A stretch of DNA of 64,000 bases from Fuerstiella sp. (GCA_014238335.1 JABABI010000019.1:32418-96417), one strand, 5' to 3'; shown: positions 1 through 9,242, counted from the stretch's first letter. Notes: generated from the letters alone by a model not told the origin. Program-made: numbers and translations.

Positions 1-1422
1 GAGAACATGGGTGCCAAACTGGTCAACGAAGTTGCCAGCAAGACGAGCGACGTCGCAGGTGATGGAACAACCACGGCGACAGTCCTGGCTCGAGCGATCT
101 TCCAGGAAGGTCTTCGCAGCATTTCGCTCGGTGCGAATCCGACGGTTGTCCGCAAAGGCATCGACAAAGCTGTGGATGCGGCTTTGGGAAGTGTCGAGAA
201 ACTGGCCAAGCCCGTTGATTCGAAGGAACAGGTGGCTCAGGTTGGTGCCATTTCTGCCAACAATGACCGAGCGATCGGTGATATGATCGCCGACGCGATG
301 GAACGAGTGGGTCGTGATGGCGTCATTACCGTGGAAGAAGGCAAGGCTAACGAAACCACGCTCGACTTTGCGGAAGGCATGCAGTTTGACAAGGGATATA
401 TTTCTCCATACTTCGTCACCAGTGCGGAGGACATGAAGTGCATCATGGAGAACTGCCTGATCCTGCTGTTTGAGAAGAAGGTTTCCAATCTTCGTGATCT
501 TGTGCCGCTGCTTGAAAAGGTTGCTCAGACGGGCAAGGAATTACTGATTGTTGCTGAAGATGTCGACGGCGAAGCGTTGACGGCTCTTGTGATCAACAAG
601 CTGCGGGGCATTCTGAAGGTCTGTGCCGTGAAGGCTCCGGGCTTCGGTGATCGGCGTAAAGCCATGCTGGGAGATATGGCTGTTTTGACGGGTGGAACAC
701 TGATTTCTGAGGATCTGGGAATTAAGCTGGAGACAGTGGAACTGTCTCATCTTGGTTCCGCACGTAAGGTCGAAGTCAGTAAGGACAGCACGACCGTCAT
801 TGAAGGTGCCGGAGAAGTTGACGGCATTAAGGCCAGAGTGCAGCAGATCCGTGATCACATCGAAAAGACGGACAGTGACTACGATCGCGAAAAATTTCAG
901 GAACGGCTCGCAAAACTGACCGGCGGTGTTGCTGTCATTTCAGTTGGTGCGGCGACCGAGACTGAAATGAAGCAGACCAAGGCTCGGATGGAAGACGCTC
1001 TGCACGCAACACGTGCTGCTGTGGAAGAAGGGATTCTGCCCGGTGGGGGTGTGGCCCTGTTGCGAGCGATCGACAGCGTTGAAAAAGTGGCGGCCGATGG
1101 CGATGAAGCCATCGGCGTCCAGATCGTTGCCCGTGCTCTGGAAGCCCCCATTCGTCAGATCGCCAGCAACTGTGGCGAAGATGGTGCTGTTATCGCTGAC
1201 GAAGTTCGTCAGTTGAAAGGGCCCAACGGATACGATGCCGCCAAAGGCGAGTACGCGGACATGTTGGAATCAGGGATCCTGGATCCGGCCAAGGTTGTTC
1301 GCAGTGCTCTGTCACACGCGGCGTCCATTTCCGGGTTGATGCTCACGACTCAGGTTCTGGTGACTCGAACAGACGATCCGGATGGTGGGGCCAAGACTAA
1401 AATTGCGGGTGCTGTTCGATAG
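1..1422 (+). CDS. groEL: 60 kDa chaperonin GroEL (5' partial)
   Basis: ATP-dependent cytosolic folding chamber subunit. The frame is open from base 1 and the first residues ([17 protein letters not shown]) match GroEL from about residue 67 of the E. coli protein, so roughly 66 residues lie outside the window; the ATG at 7 is an internal Met. Visible signatures are [10 protein letters not shown] (nucleotide binding), the apical domain, and [17 protein letters not shown] followed by GGGVALLRA. The protein ends [12 protein letters not shown] without the GGM-repeat tail of classical GroEL. Planctomycetes often carry several chaperonin paralogues, so this may not be the housekeeping copy. dnaJ and grpE follow on the same strand, but a terminator-like hairpin lies between. 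Confidence 0.97.
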   Translation, partial: ENMGAKLVNEVASKTSDVAGDGTTTATVLARAIFQEGLRSISLGANPTVVRKGIDKAVDAALGSVEKLAKPVDSKEQVAQVGAISANNDRAIGDMIADAMERVGRDGVITVEEGKANETTLDFAEGMQFDKGYISPYFVTSAEDMKCIMENCLILLFEKKVSNLRDLVPLLEKVAQTGKELLIVAEDVDGEALTALVINKLRGILKVCAVKAPGFGDRRKAMLGDMAVLTGGTLISEDLGIKLETVELSHLGSARKVEVSKDSTTVIEGAGEVDGIKARVQQIRDHIEKTDSDYDREKFQERLAKLTGGVAVISVGAATETEMKQTKARMEDALHATRAAVEEGILPGGGVALLRAIDSVEKVAADGDEAIGVQIVARALEAPIRQIASNCGEDGAVIADEVRQLKGPNGYDAAKGEYADMLESGILDPAKVVRSALSHAASISGLMLTTQVLVTRTDDPDGGAKTKIAGAVR

Positions 1423-1554
1423 GCCAAAATAAGTGTGGCTGTGTCAGGTCACTGACTGAGCGATTGATTGTGCGTTTATTGCGGCGACAGTCGTTCAGAA
1501 CATGGGAAACGAATTATCACAGATTCGTCAGCCCCGCGAAGTGAAAAGAGATCA

Positions 1555-1583
1555 CGGGGCACCAGCAATGGTGTCCCGTTTTT
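1555..1583 (+). terminator. Rho-independent terminator after groEL
   Basis: A 9-bp stem (CGGGGCACC / GGTGTCCCG, one G-U pair) closes a 6-nt loop and is followed at once by TTTTT. It lies 130 bp past the groEL stop and would separate groEL from dnaJ-grpE transcription. Confidence 0.7.
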
Positions 1584-1630
1584 GTTGAGACAGTCAATTA
1601 ACGAGTCGTCGACGGCAAGGCTGTAGCTGG

Positions 1631-1730
1631 AGCAGCTTACGAAAATACGCGGGTCGGTCGGGCTCGTGGGAAGCACACAATGCCGGCCAGAATACGTTTT
1701 CAGCGGCCATGAATCAGAGTAATATGCTGT
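1631..1730 (-). repeat. 100-bp dispersed repeat, copy 1
   Basis: This segment aligns without gaps to 13741-13840 at 80 of 100 positions. Ends are well conserved (AGCAG at one side, AATATGCTGT at the other) and the core GGGCTCGTGGGAAGC is identical. On the - strand both copies are open in the same frame and read MAA(E/K)NVFWP..CASHEP.....FR.LL. Function unknown; it could be the end of a decayed mobile element or a conserved small coding element. Confidence 0.7.
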
Positions 1731-1821
1731 AGGGCAGGACAGCAGGCCTGGTACTCAGACAACAGGCGTTCGAGGCCGAATTCACCGAAGCTGTACATGC
1801 TCTCAGAACGAGGGACCGGAA

Positions 1822-2979
1822 GTGAATATGGCAACTCAGACTTGCTACTACGAAGTGCTGGTTGTTACGCAATCAGCGTCTGCGGACGAAATTAAGAAAT
1901 CGTACCGCAAGCTCGCGCTGAAGTATCATCCCGACCGAAACCAGGGCGACGACGAAGCGATCGCGAAATTCAAGGAAGCATCGGAAGCATTCGACGTTCT
2001 CAGCGACCCCCAAAAACGTTCTCGCTATGACCAGTTCGGCCATGCCGGCGTCACCGGTGCTGCAGGCCGAGGCGGCGGCGGCGCTGGCTTTCATGACGTT
2101 AATGACATCTTCAGTGCATTTGGTGACATCTTTGAGGGGTTTGGTTTTGGCGGTGGCGGTCGCAGCCGAGGTGGCCAGAGCGGTGCACGCCGTGGAGCAT
2201 CCCTTGAAACGACGATCGTGCTGGACTTGCCGGAAGCTGCGTCGGGCAGCAGACGCGAGCTGGAAATTAAACGTCGGGAAGAGTGTGACACCTGCGGCGG
2301 TTCGGGAGCAAAACCAGGCAGCGACACCGTCAGCTGTTCAACGTGTGACGGAAATGGCCAGGTCATTCAGGCGCAGGGTTTCTTTCGCGTTCAGACAACC
2401 TGTCCAACTTGCCGCGGAGAGGGCAAAACAATTAAGAACCCGTGCGGTGACTGCTCCGGCAGTGGTCGACAGATGAAGTCCTCTACGCTGGGAATAGACA
2501 TTCCCGCAGGAGTGGACAGCGGTATGCAGATGCCGATTCGAGGCGAAGGAGAGGCCGGAGTCAAAGGGGGACCACGCGGCGACCTGCACGTCAATTTTAA
2601 GGTTAAGGATCACCCGCTCTTTGAACGAGACGGTCAGGATCTGCTGTGCCGACTGCCAATTTCGTATTCACAGGCGGCACTTGGCGCGGACGTTGAAATT
2701 CCTACTTTGACCGGGCGTGATCAACTGAAGATCAGAGCAGGAATACAGCCAGGTGAAGTTATCCGGCTACGCCACAAGGGCATGCCGGACCCCAACGGAC
2801 GTCACCATGTCGGAGACCTACTGGTCGAGGTTCAGGTGGAAGTGCCGCGCAGATTAAATGAGCGGCAGGAAGAGCTTCTGCGCGAACTTGCAGATCTGGA
2901 AGATGCCGATGTCATGCCGCATCAAAAATCGTTCTTTGACCATGTGAAAAACTTCTTTGCTGGTGATGAAGAAGACTAA
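1822..2979 (+). CDS. dnaJ: Chaperone protein DnaJ
   Basis: Hsp40 co-chaperone that delivers substrates to DnaK and stimulates its ATPase. The 385-aa product has the complete type I order: J domain (residues 5-70, HPD at 36-38), a Gly/Phe-rich linker, four CxxCxGxG zinc repeats ([32 protein letters not shown]) at about 145-215, and the C-terminal substrate-binding domains. GTG at 1822 is preceded by AGGGA with 6-nt spacing; ATG at 1828 is the alternative and changes only two residues. grpE follows after 56 bp, consistent with a dnaJ-grpE transcript. The J domain begins CYYEVLVV rather than the usual DYYEVLGV. Confidence 0.97.
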   Translation: MNMATQTCYYEVLVVTQSASADEIKKSYRKLALKYHPDRNQGDDEAIAKFKEASEAFDVLSDPQKRSRYDQFGHAGVTGAAGRGGGGAGFHDVNDIFSAFGDIFEGFGFGGGGRSRGGQSGARRGASLETTIVLDLPEAASGSRRELEIKRREECDTCGGSGAKPGSDTVSCSTCDGNGQVIQAQGFFRVQTTCPTCRGEGKTIKNPCGDCSGSGRQMKSSTLGIDIPAGVDSGMQMPIRGEGEAGVKGGPRGDLHVNFKVKDHPLFERDGQDLLCRLPISYSQAALGADVEIPTLTGRDQLKIRAGIQPGEVIRLRHKGMPDPNGRHHVGDLLVEVQVEVPRRLNERQEELLRELADLEDADVMPHQKSFFDHVKNFFAGDEED

Positions 2980-3035
2980 TAACGCAGTGGCGGCACCCTG
3001 TCGCCGAAAGCATTCAGTAGAAGCACGAGCCCGTC

Positions 3036-3632
3036 ATGAGCGCACCAGAAAACGAAGACGCACCGGAAAACGTACGGTCCGAGTCTGACGATGCAGTTGC
3101 CGGCGCTGTTGAGCCCGCAGCCGCGGATGACGCAGCAACCTCGGCAGACGATGAGTTGCAGAAACTGCAAACTGAAAATGAAGAGCTGAAGGATCGTGTG
3201 CTGAGAATCCAGGCGGAATTGGAAAACTTTCGTCGGCGCACTCAGAAAGAAGCTCTGGACGGGATGAAGTACCAGTCATTGCCACTGATTCGCGACATCC
3301 TGCCCGGAATCGACAATCTCAAGCGAGCAGCCGATGCCGCCGAACAGTCCGGTGACACCCAGAACCTTGTCGACGGCATCAAGATGGTTTCTCAGCAGTT
3401 GTACCATGCATTGAAGGCACATTCCGCAGAGCAAATCAATCCGGAAGGACAGACTTTTGATCCGAATCTGCACGAAGCGCTAAGTCAGGTTCCATCCGCC
3501 GAACACGAACCGATGACTGTGTGCCAGGTCGTTGAAGTCGGTTACAGGATCGACGACCGCATGATTCGACCGGCCAAGGTGATTGTGACCTGCGCCCCGC
3601 CGCAAGCTGCCGAACCGGTGCCGGAAGATTAA
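3036..3632 (+). CDS. grpE: Nucleotide exchange factor GrpE
   Basis: Releases ADP from DnaK and completes the DnaK-DnaJ cycle in the cytosol. The 198-aa protein has an acidic, low-complexity N-terminus (residues 1-45), a long coiled coil (about 45-95, including ELKDRVLRIQAELENFRRR) and a beta domain ending in VGYRIDDRMIRPAKVIVT, which is the GrpE signature block. Length fits the family. It lies between dnaJ (56 bp upstream) and the FmdB-like gene (84 bp downstream), all on +, so the three are probably co-transcribed. Confidence 0.96.
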   Translation: MSAPENEDAPENVRSESDDAVAGAVEPAAADDAATSADDELQKLQTENEELKDRVLRIQAELENFRRRTQKEALDGMKYQSLPLIRDILPGIDNLKRAADAAEQSGDTQNLVDGIKMVSQQLYHALKAHSAEQINPEGQTFDPNLHEALSQVPSAEHEPMTVCQVVEVGYRIDDRMIRPAKVIVTCAPPQAAEPVPED

Positions 3633-3716
3633 TCCACTGAACAGAGTTTCGGCAGCACTTCGATCCGCGAATGCGGTCTGCGACGGGCGAACTTCAATAA
3701 GAACAGGAATCCTCGG

Positions 3717-4031
3717 ATGCCGACATACGAATACCGCTGTAATGCCTGCGATCACGAGTGGGAAGATTTTCAGTCGATCAAAGCGCGGCCGACAAAAAAG
3801 TGCCCCGACTGTGGTAAACCCAAAGCCGAACGCATCATCAGCGCTGGCGGTGGTATTATCTTCAAGGGAAGTGGCTTCTATCAGACCGATTATCGCAGTG
3901 AGTCCTACAAGAAAGGCGCTTCAGCCGACAAGAAGGCAAAAGAAAGTGCGTCGAAGGACTCCTCATCTTCCAGCGATTCGTCGTCTGGCAAGTCTGATAC
4001 GGCCAGCAAGCCAGAAAAATCGTCTGACTGA
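3717..4031 (+). CDS. FmdB-like zinc ribbon protein
   Basis: Small cytosolic protein of the FmdB/CxxC_CXXC_SSSS family (104 aa). The N-terminus MPTYEYRCNACDHEWE followed by KKCPDCGK gives two CxxC pairs forming one zinc ribbon (residues 1-42). The segment GGIIFKGSGFYQTDYR (about 45-62) is also typical. The tail from about residue 65 is Ser/Lys-rich and probably disordered. The family is often annotated as regulatory on thin evidence, and its molecular role is not settled. Position after grpE suggests a link to protein homeostasis, which is inference. Confidence 0.9.
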   Translation: MPTYEYRCNACDHEWEDFQSIKARPTKKCPDCGKPKAERIISAGGGIIFKGSGFYQTDYRSESYKKGASADKKAKESASKDSSSSSDSSSGKSDTASKPEKSSD

Positions 4032-4076
4032 GGTCGGCACAGTATGTCCGTGGTGAGCCCCGCTCGCCGGCGGCTG

Positions 4077-5072
4077 TTAATTCACTGGTCTTTGCGGCAA
4101 CTCCACAGAATCCGGGACGTACCGCCGGAGGAATTCCGGGTCTGCAAAGCGCCGCAGCACCCAGCACAGCACTTGCATTGATCTCGCGGCAGCGGGTGAG
4201 GACTGCGTGCCTTCATTCGCGGGCCCGCTGGTACCCGTCTCCGTTGTGTTATCTTCTGGTCCGGCATCTAGGAACTGGAAGCCGTCGAGTGTCATTCGAA
4301 CGTCCCAATGTTCCCGTTCTGCAAATTGATTGACGCGATCCATCACGCGCTTTGCCCAGACAATGCCGTACAGGTCTCGAAAGTCGCGCCAGAGCTGCTC
4401 GGGTGGGGAATTCTCCATGTCGCGACGGAAAAACCGTCGCGGTAACAGCGCCGTCGCCGCGGCCAGCATCGCGCAGCCGGGCAGAAAGAGTCGTTCATTC
4501 CGGAATGCCATCCACTCAGTTACCGGCAGCAGTATCAGCATGATTCCCGCCACACCGAACACCATTGAGGTGGTGCAGGATGTGCCAAAATAATTGCCGC
4601 TTCCCATCAACAGCACCAGCATGAAGCCGACTACCGTTGGTGAGGGGATTCGAATTGCCGCGTCAGAGCTGTCTCCCATCAGTTCAGAGATTGCGGGCCA
4701 TTGCAGAATTATGATGAGAGGAAATATAACAAACCAGGGCCAGGCCGTAATTCCTGGACGTCGTGCCCCCAGCATATGTACCAGGGGAGTCAGCAGGAGG
4801 ACGGCTGACAGGTAATGCAGAACGGAGCTAATTCGCGGAGTAACCGCCACGATGTCCAGGTGGCACACCGCCGTGACCAGGCACGTCACCACCGCCGCCA
4901 TCGCCCAGTAGAATGCCCCCGCCGCAGTCGTCGCCCGCGTGATTGTCTTCAGGCGTAAGGTTTGCCGGGCGACAAACAGCAACAAAGGTATGGCAACTGC
5001 ATTCATGAAACGAACGAACTTGTTTGCGGCAGGAACTGGATTCTGCGGCACGAAACAGAAGATGCCAGCCAC
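4077..5072 (-). CDS. Multipass membrane protein of unknown function
   Basis: Predicted inner-membrane protein, up to 331 aa, not recognised as a named family. About six hydrophobic segments fill residues 20-215, followed by a soluble C-terminal domain of about 115 aa containing LWRDFRDLYGIVWAKRVMDRVNQFAER and ending RRFADPEFLRRYVP. A 25-residue Thr/Ser/Ala-rich linker interrupts this domain. The GTG at 5072 gives the longest form; ATG at 5006 (MNAVAIPLLLF) is a reasonable alternative, and neither has a clear ribosome site. The gene is divergent from the lipoprotein genes at 5395 onward and convergent with the fmdB-like gene. Confidence 0.75.
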   Translation of the reverse strand: MAGIFCFVPQNPVPAANKFVRFMNAVAIPLLLFVARQTLRLKTITRATTAAGAFYWAMAAVVTCLVTAVCHLDIVAVTPRISSVLHYLSAVLLLTPLVHMLGARRPGITAWPWFVIFPLIIILQWPAISELMGDSSDAAIRIPSPTVVGFMLVLLMGSGNYFGTSCTTSMVFGVAGIMLILLPVTEWMAFRNERLFLPGCAMLAAATALLPRRFFRRDMENSPPEQLWRDFRDLYGIVWAKRVMDRVNQFAEREHWDVRMTLDGFQFLDAGPEDNTTETGTSGPANEGTQSSPAAARSMQVLCWVLRRFADPEFLRRYVPDSVELPQRPVN

Positions 5073-5394
5073 TTTGAATCTGGATTACTGGTTGGCAGTT
5101 TTCTTAAAGAGGTGGGATTCTGCCGAATGCTCAGGTTTTTTCGATTTGCACGCATAGTTCGAGTGCAGGGAAACCGATCAATACACCAGAAGTGCCTGTT
5201 GTTTCGGTTGCGGAGTGCTAGGGGGGGACCCCAATACCTTCTCATCTTCCCGGAAGACAGGTGTTCGGGGGATTGAAGTCATCAAAGTACTGCCTGTTGA
5301 CACGCTGTCAACAGGATGAAGCCTTTGAGTTCGCAACTGCGAAAAGACGAACGTGTCAGGTTGGTGACAGCGTTTGTCCTGGGGGAGAATGGCA
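5073..5394. other. Divergent intergenic region with palindrome
   Basis: This 322-bp region separates the - membrane protein from the + lipoprotein run. Its clearest structure is the perfect 10-bp inverted repeat at 5293-5315. A G-run (GGGGGG about 5221-5226) is also present. No gene is supported here. Confidence 0.5.
5293..5315. promoter_or_regulatory. Perfect palindrome, candidate operator
   Basis: CCTGTTGACA-CGC-TGTCAACAGG is a perfect 10-bp inverted repeat with a 3-bp centre, 80 bp upstream of the lipoprotein start at 5395. The left arm contains TTGACA, identical to a sigma-70 -35 box, but no good -10 is found 17 bp further on. The size and symmetry fit a dimeric repressor site. Regulator unknown. 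Confidence 0.4.
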
Positions 5395-6966
5395 ATGTGT
5401 TGGAAACGCTCCGTACAGGTTCTCCTGTTGGGGTCCGGACTGTCCATGTTCGGAGTCGGGTGTGCAGTTGTGGACGCGGTGGTCAATTCACCGGCCGGAA
5501 CGACCTCCAAACCTGCGTCGCCGCAGCGAATGGCAGCGATTGGCCGCATCTTTGAAAACCAGGGGCACCTGGCCCAGGCTCAGATGATGTACCGCAAAGT
5601 GCTTCAGGCTGAACCGGGTAATCTGGTTGCTCGTGATCGCATGGAACACATCGCTGCCTTGAAGTCAGAACGAAGTTTTGACGCATTAGCTCGAAGCACA
5701 CGTCCGGCAATCACTGAAGCGGACGTAGTGCAGCTACCCGCTCGCCTTTCCCCACCAGAGGCATTAACACCGGATACGGCTGAACGGCTAATCGTCACAG
5801 CGACGGATGAATTCGTAGAGATTGTCCCCGTCGTTTCGGCTTCCAGCAGCGACCACGATTCCGTGATTGAATCCCTTCCTGCGGCGGCGGCAGTGACAGA
5901 AAACAATGTGACGACCGAGTCCGAAGATTTTCTGTCTGCGGCCGACACTGTTGCCGCATCGACCAGGATCGACAGAGAAGTCGTCGCAGCGACGGATGAA
6001 TCCGACGAGATTATCCCCGTCGTTTCGGCTTCCAGCAGCGACCACGATTCCGTGATTGAATCTCTTCCTGCGGCGGCGGCAGTGACAGAAAATAATGTGA
6101 CGGACGCGTCCGAAGATTTTCTGCCTGCGGCCGACACTGTTGCCGCAACGACGGGGATCGACAGTGAAGTATCTGCCGCCCGGCGTCTGAACTTTGCGCC
6201 GGGGGCAGATCTTCAGGGTGTGGCATTATATGCCACGTCTGAACCACCTGGCGAAAACGTGACAATCGGCTACGACGGTCAGGCTCCTGCTTTTGTGTCG
6301 CTTGCGGCCGGGTGGACGTTGGCAGATCGTGCAGTCAAGTTCGAGCAGGTCGCCAGGTGGATGGAAGAGCCGTGGAGCTACAGTGACGAATTGTTCGCAG
6401 CCCTGCAGTACGGCGAGAACGATGGAGTTAAAGCTCTGGCCGCTGTACTCCTGACGGATGCTTCGCCCGACGATAAGAAAATTAATCAGGCCCTTGAACA
6501 TGCTGCTGCTGTCGGCTCTGACCTGTTGAAAGTGACAGCTCTGGACGCCCTGGTACAGCGAAGTGCCGTCACGAATGAGGGCATTGACGATCTACTTGCC
6601 TTCCTGACGAATGGCAATTCGGACATCAGATCTCACGCAGCGTCAAGTCTTCGTAACTGTGCAGATTCAGAGTGGGCTACACGATGTGTTGTTGGTCTGG
6701 GTGAACTGCTGACCGACGAAGACGCCAGCGTCGTGGCCATGGCCGCCTCAACGTTGGGCGACTTCGGCAGTCACGCGGCTCCTGTTTGCGGGGACCTGCA
6801 GAGGCTAGCAGTCGAACAGACTGATCCATACCTTCTGGAGGCCGTTAGTGTCACCTTGCAGAGAATTCTGAATGGTGACTCAGAGGGTACGGCCGTGACG
6901 CTGCCTCCCATTGAAGAAGCAACGCCCGACCTGAACGAAAGTGAGTTTTCGCCGAAGGTGGAGTAA
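5395..6966 (+). CDS. Putative lipoprotein with TPR-like and HEAT repeats
   Basis: Probable envelope-anchored scaffold, 523 aa. The start at 5395 is chosen because GGGGGAG lies 8 nt upstream and the product opens with a lipoprotein-type signal, MCWKRSVQVLLLG followed by MFGVGC, with Cys as the likely lipidation site. A TPR-like unit follows (IGRIFENQGHLAQAQMMYRKVLQAEPGN). Residues of about 136-261 form two near-identical 63-residue Ala/Ser/Asp-rich units encoded by a 189-bp tandem duplication. The C-terminal half is built of HEAT-like helices (VKALAAVLLTDASPDDKK, IRSHAASSLRN, VVAMAASTLGDFGSHA). Two further lipoprotein genes follow on +, suggesting a shared envelope function. Confidence 0.8.
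   Translation: MCWKRSVQVLLLGSGLSMFGVGCAVVDAVVNSPAGTTSKPASPQRMAAIGRIFENQGHLAQAQMMYRKVLQAEPGNLVARDRMEHIAALKSERSFDALARSTRPAITEADVVQLPARLSPPEALTPDTAERLIVTATDEFVEIVPVVSASSSDHDSVIESLPAAAAVTENNVTTESEDFLSAADTVAASTRIDREVVAATDESDEIIPVVSASSSDHDSVIESLPAAAAVTENNVTDASEDFLPAADTVAATTGIDSEVSAARRLNFAPGADLQGVALYATSEPPGENVTIGYDGQAPAFVSLAAGWTLADRAVKFEQVARWMEEPWSYSDELFAALQYGENDGVKALAAVLLTDASPDDKKINQALEHAAAVGSDLLKVTALDALVQRSAVTNEGIDDLLAFLTNGNSDIRSHAASSLRNCADSEWATRCVVGLGELLTDEDASVVAMAASTLGDFGSHAAPVCGDLQRLAVEQTDPYLLEAVSVTLQRILNGDSEGTAVTLPPIEEATPDLNESEFSPKVE
5800..6177 (+). repeat. 189-bp in-frame tandem duplication
   Basis: Copies at 5800-5988 and 5989-6177 are nearly identical; long blocks such as GTCGTTTCGGCTTCCAGCAG recur exactly at a spacing of 189 bp. 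The period is a multiple of three, so the frame is kept and a 63-residue unit is doubled in the linker of the lipoprotein. The high identity indicates a recent event. Confidence 0.9.
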
Positions 6967-7042
6967 GTCGATTGCGACGAAGGCTGTTCTGAAACAAACC
7001 GATTTGCTGACGCGGGTATTCTCGCAAGCGGAGTCAAGGACG

Positions 7043-7630
7043 ATGAGACGCTTAATAACTGCAACACTGCTGATGGCCATTACATCAGGGCTGGCGGGTT
7101 GTGCCGCCATCTGCGATGGCATCATTTCCATGGAAATGGACGTCCGCAACGACGTTCTCGCGCAGAAAGCGTGGGGACACTGGTCGTGGGCTTATGACAA
7201 CGTTGATTACCCGTGGCACTTCGCGAAGGGCTTCAAGGAAGGCTACGTCAACGTACTGGAAGGCGGTTCCGGCTGTCAGCCGACGATACCGCCTCAGTGT
7301 TACTGGAAACCGTGTTATCAGACGCTAGAGGGAAGAAGCAAGATACATGGCTGGTTTGATGGCTTCTCGCACGGAGCCCTGGCTGCCAAACAGGACGGGT
7401 ATGGAGATATGGGGCAGATCCCGATTTCTCCGACCGCACGTGCCAACATTGAAGTAGCACGACGTCCTCCCGCACAGAACGGATTTGAATCTGCTAATCA
7501 AAGTGCGGCAGCGATGACCGACGACGGGACTCAAGTCGATATTATCTTGGCTCCTGCGGACGGAGCTGATGCGCTGCAGGTGCTTCCGTCCGCCCCGAAT
7601 GGACCTGTCAAACGGCGACCATATGAATAG
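7043..7630 (+). CDS. Small putative lipoprotein
   Basis: Exported lipoprotein of unknown function, 195 aa. ATG at 7043 is preferred: GGAG lies 9 nt upstream and translation then begins MRRLITATLLMAITSGLAGC, a clean lipoprotein signal with LAGC lipobox. The frame stays open upstream to 6941, overlapping the previous gene, but that extension hides the signal peptide. The mature part is rich in Trp, Tyr and Gly (WGHWSWAYDNVDYPWHFAKGFKEGY) with a Cys-containing block and ends in a basic tail. The family is not named here. It sits 76 bp after the HEAT-repeat lipoprotein and 139 bp before the export gene. Confidence 0.75.
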   Translation: MRRLITATLLMAITSGLAGCAAICDGIISMEMDVRNDVLAQKAWGHWSWAYDNVDYPWHFAKGFKEGYVNVLEGGSGCQPTIPPQCYWKPCYQTLEGRSKIHGWFDGFSHGALAAKQDGYGDMGQIPISPTARANIEVARRPPAQNGFESANQSAAAMTDDGTQVDIILAPADGADALQVLPSAPNGPVKRRPYE

Positions 7631-7769
7631 CCCGGTGGGGCGTGCCTGCCAAAGTGGTGTTCAGGCTGGGCAGCGTACGGCAGAAAAGCCTTACTCGAGC
7701 CAAATACAAACTAAATGTTACGGCAGAAAATCTGAGACATCTTCAATTTCTGGGGATGAAGGAAATCTC

Positions 7770-9149
7770 ATGACGATCTTATTGAACAACGACATCCAGC
7801 GAAACGCTTTGACTTATTCGAGGCAACGGAGCAACTGGGTTGTGTGTCTTCTGTCGGTCCTGTTACTGACGTCTCTCAGTACAGGGTGCTCGTGCATCAA
7901 CGGAATACCGGTGGATCGCGTGCCTCGCGCTTTGTTGTATGCCGAAAGAAAAGACGACTTTGAAGACATTTCACTGTTGCGATTGCGCCAGGATGCCCCC
8001 GATGTATACCTGTTGGGTCCCGGAGACGTGTTGGGGTTTCATGCTTTCATTCGACAGGATGACGAGCTGTTTCCAGAGTTGGCTCCGGTTAACTTTCCAG
8101 AAGACAGCAGCATGCTGCCTGCCATCGGCAGTGCGGTACCGGTGCAGGAAGATGGGACAATTGCCCTTCCAATCGTGGGGCCCATCAAAATTGAAGGCTT
8201 AACCCGCATTGAAGCCTCAGAACGCGTGCGTCGTGCCTATACGGTCGACAAACAGCACTTTCCCAATGAGGTCCAGTTTTCGGTGACATTGATTCGGAAG
8301 CGTTCGGTTCGTGTGCTGGTGATTCGGGAAGAATCAGGTGGAGTAGCGGATGTCAGCAAACGAGGGACGGGGATCGTGCTGGATCTGCCCGCATACGAAA
8401 ACGACGTTCTGCATGCCTTGAGTGAAACCGGTGGTATGCCGGGACTGGACGCACAGAACGAGATCATGATTTACCGTGGTATGTATGAGGACGGAGTCAC
8501 TTCTGATCAAATGCTTAACAGCATGGCTCTGCAGAAGTGCGAGGACTGTGATGACTCCTGTTTCTGTGATGAATCCCCTCGGCCCGACCCGCCGAATGTG
8601 ACGCGTGTTCCCTTGCGATATCATCCTTCCAACCCACCTCAGTTTTCACAACAGGACATCATCCTGCAGGATGGTGACATCGTGATAATCCGCAGCCGGG
8701 ACAAAGAAACCTACTTCACCGGCGGTTTGCTGGGCGGGGGCGAGCACTTGCTGCCGCGAGATAAAGACCTTGACGTCGTCGGGGCAGTTGCCCTGGCCGG
8801 TGGCCAACTGGGCAGTACCGGTACCGGCGTCGGGGCGATTGGAGGCTCTGGCGGAGGTCAGGGTGGCGGCCGAAGTGGCGGTGGTGGCGGTGGTGTCGGT
8901 GGTGGCGGTTACATAACGCCGTCTCAGGTCATTCTGGTGCGAGAGCTGCCGTGTGGCAACGCGATTACCATGAAAATCGATCTGAAGCAGGCCATACAGA
9001 ATCCTGCGGGACGTGTCATTGTTCAACCGAATGATGTGATTCTGCTGAGGTATACGCTGCCGGAAGAAGTCGGCAACGTACTGCTTGGCCTGATGCAGTT
9101 CAACTTCCTGTTTGACGGATTCAGTGGCAATGGTGCTGGCCGCCGCTAA
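7770..9149 (+). CDS. Polysaccharide biosynthesis/export lipoprotein (Wza/SLBB-type)
   Basis: Likely outer-envelope export component for a surface polysaccharide. Start 7770 is chosen because GAAGGA lies 6 nt upstream and the 459-aa product opens with a lipoprotein signal ending SLSTGC. DVYLLGPGDVLGFHAF is the polysaccharide export (PF02563-like) entry motif, followed by DGTIALPIVGPIKIEGLTR and SLBB-like beta-grasp segments (VRVLVIREESGG, ILQDGDIVIIRSRD). A Gly-rich stretch near residues 355-385 (GGGQGGGRSGGGGGG) precedes a final SLBB-like unit ending RVIVQPNDVILLRYT. Last gene of the lipoprotein run and followed by a strong hairpin. No glycosyltransferase or Wzc partner lies in the window. 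Confidence 0.85.
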   Translation: MTILLNNDIQRNALTYSRQRSNWVVCLLSVLLLTSLSTGCSCINGIPVDRVPRALLYAERKDDFEDISLLRLRQDAPDVYLLGPGDVLGFHAFIRQDDELFPELAPVNFPEDSSMLPAIGSAVPVQEDGTIALPIVGPIKIEGLTRIEASERVRRAYTVDKQHFPNEVQFSVTLIRKRSVRVLVIREESGGVADVSKRGTGIVLDLPAYENDVLHALSETGGMPGLDAQNEIMIYRGMYEDGVTSDQMLNSMALQKCEDCDDSCFCDESPRPDPPNVTRVPLRYHPSNPPQFSQQDIILQDGDIVIIRSRDKETYFTGGLLGGGEHLLPRDKDLDVVGAVALAGGQLGSTGTGVGAIGGSGGGQGGGRSGGGGGGVGGGGYITPSQVILVRELPCGNAITMKIDLKQAIQNPAGRVIVQPNDVILLRYTLPEEVGNVLLGLMQFNFLFDGFSGNGAGRR

Positions 9150-9193
9150 GGCGACAGCAGAACCCATCCACACTAAATGTGGGTAGCATCAGC

Positions 9194-9242
9194 GCCCGTT
9201 GTACAGGCGAAAGAACGTATTTTCTTCGCCTGCACAACGGGC
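9194..9242. terminator. Long bidirectional hairpin between convergent genes
   Basis: GCCCGTTGTACAGGCGAA pairs with TTCGCCTGCACAACGGGC: an 18-bp stem with one mismatch around a loop of about 13 nt. It lies between the stop of the export gene (9149) and the stop of the convergent gene (9289), so it can terminate both directions. A T-run is weak on both sides. Confidence 0.7.

Larger units (their letters stand above)
1423..1821. other. groEL-dnaJ intergenic region
   Basis: This 399-bp spacer holds a terminator-like hairpin (1555-1583) and copy 1 of a 100-bp dispersed repeat (1631-1730). No CIRCE element (TTAGCACTC-N9-GAGTGCTAA) is visible. dnaJ presumably has its own promoter here, but no convincing -35/-10 pair was identified. 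Confidence 0.6.

Noticed and set aside
1423..1821. CIRCE element before dnaJ
   Set aside because: No TTAGCACTC-N9-GAGTGCTAA-like inverted repeat is found.
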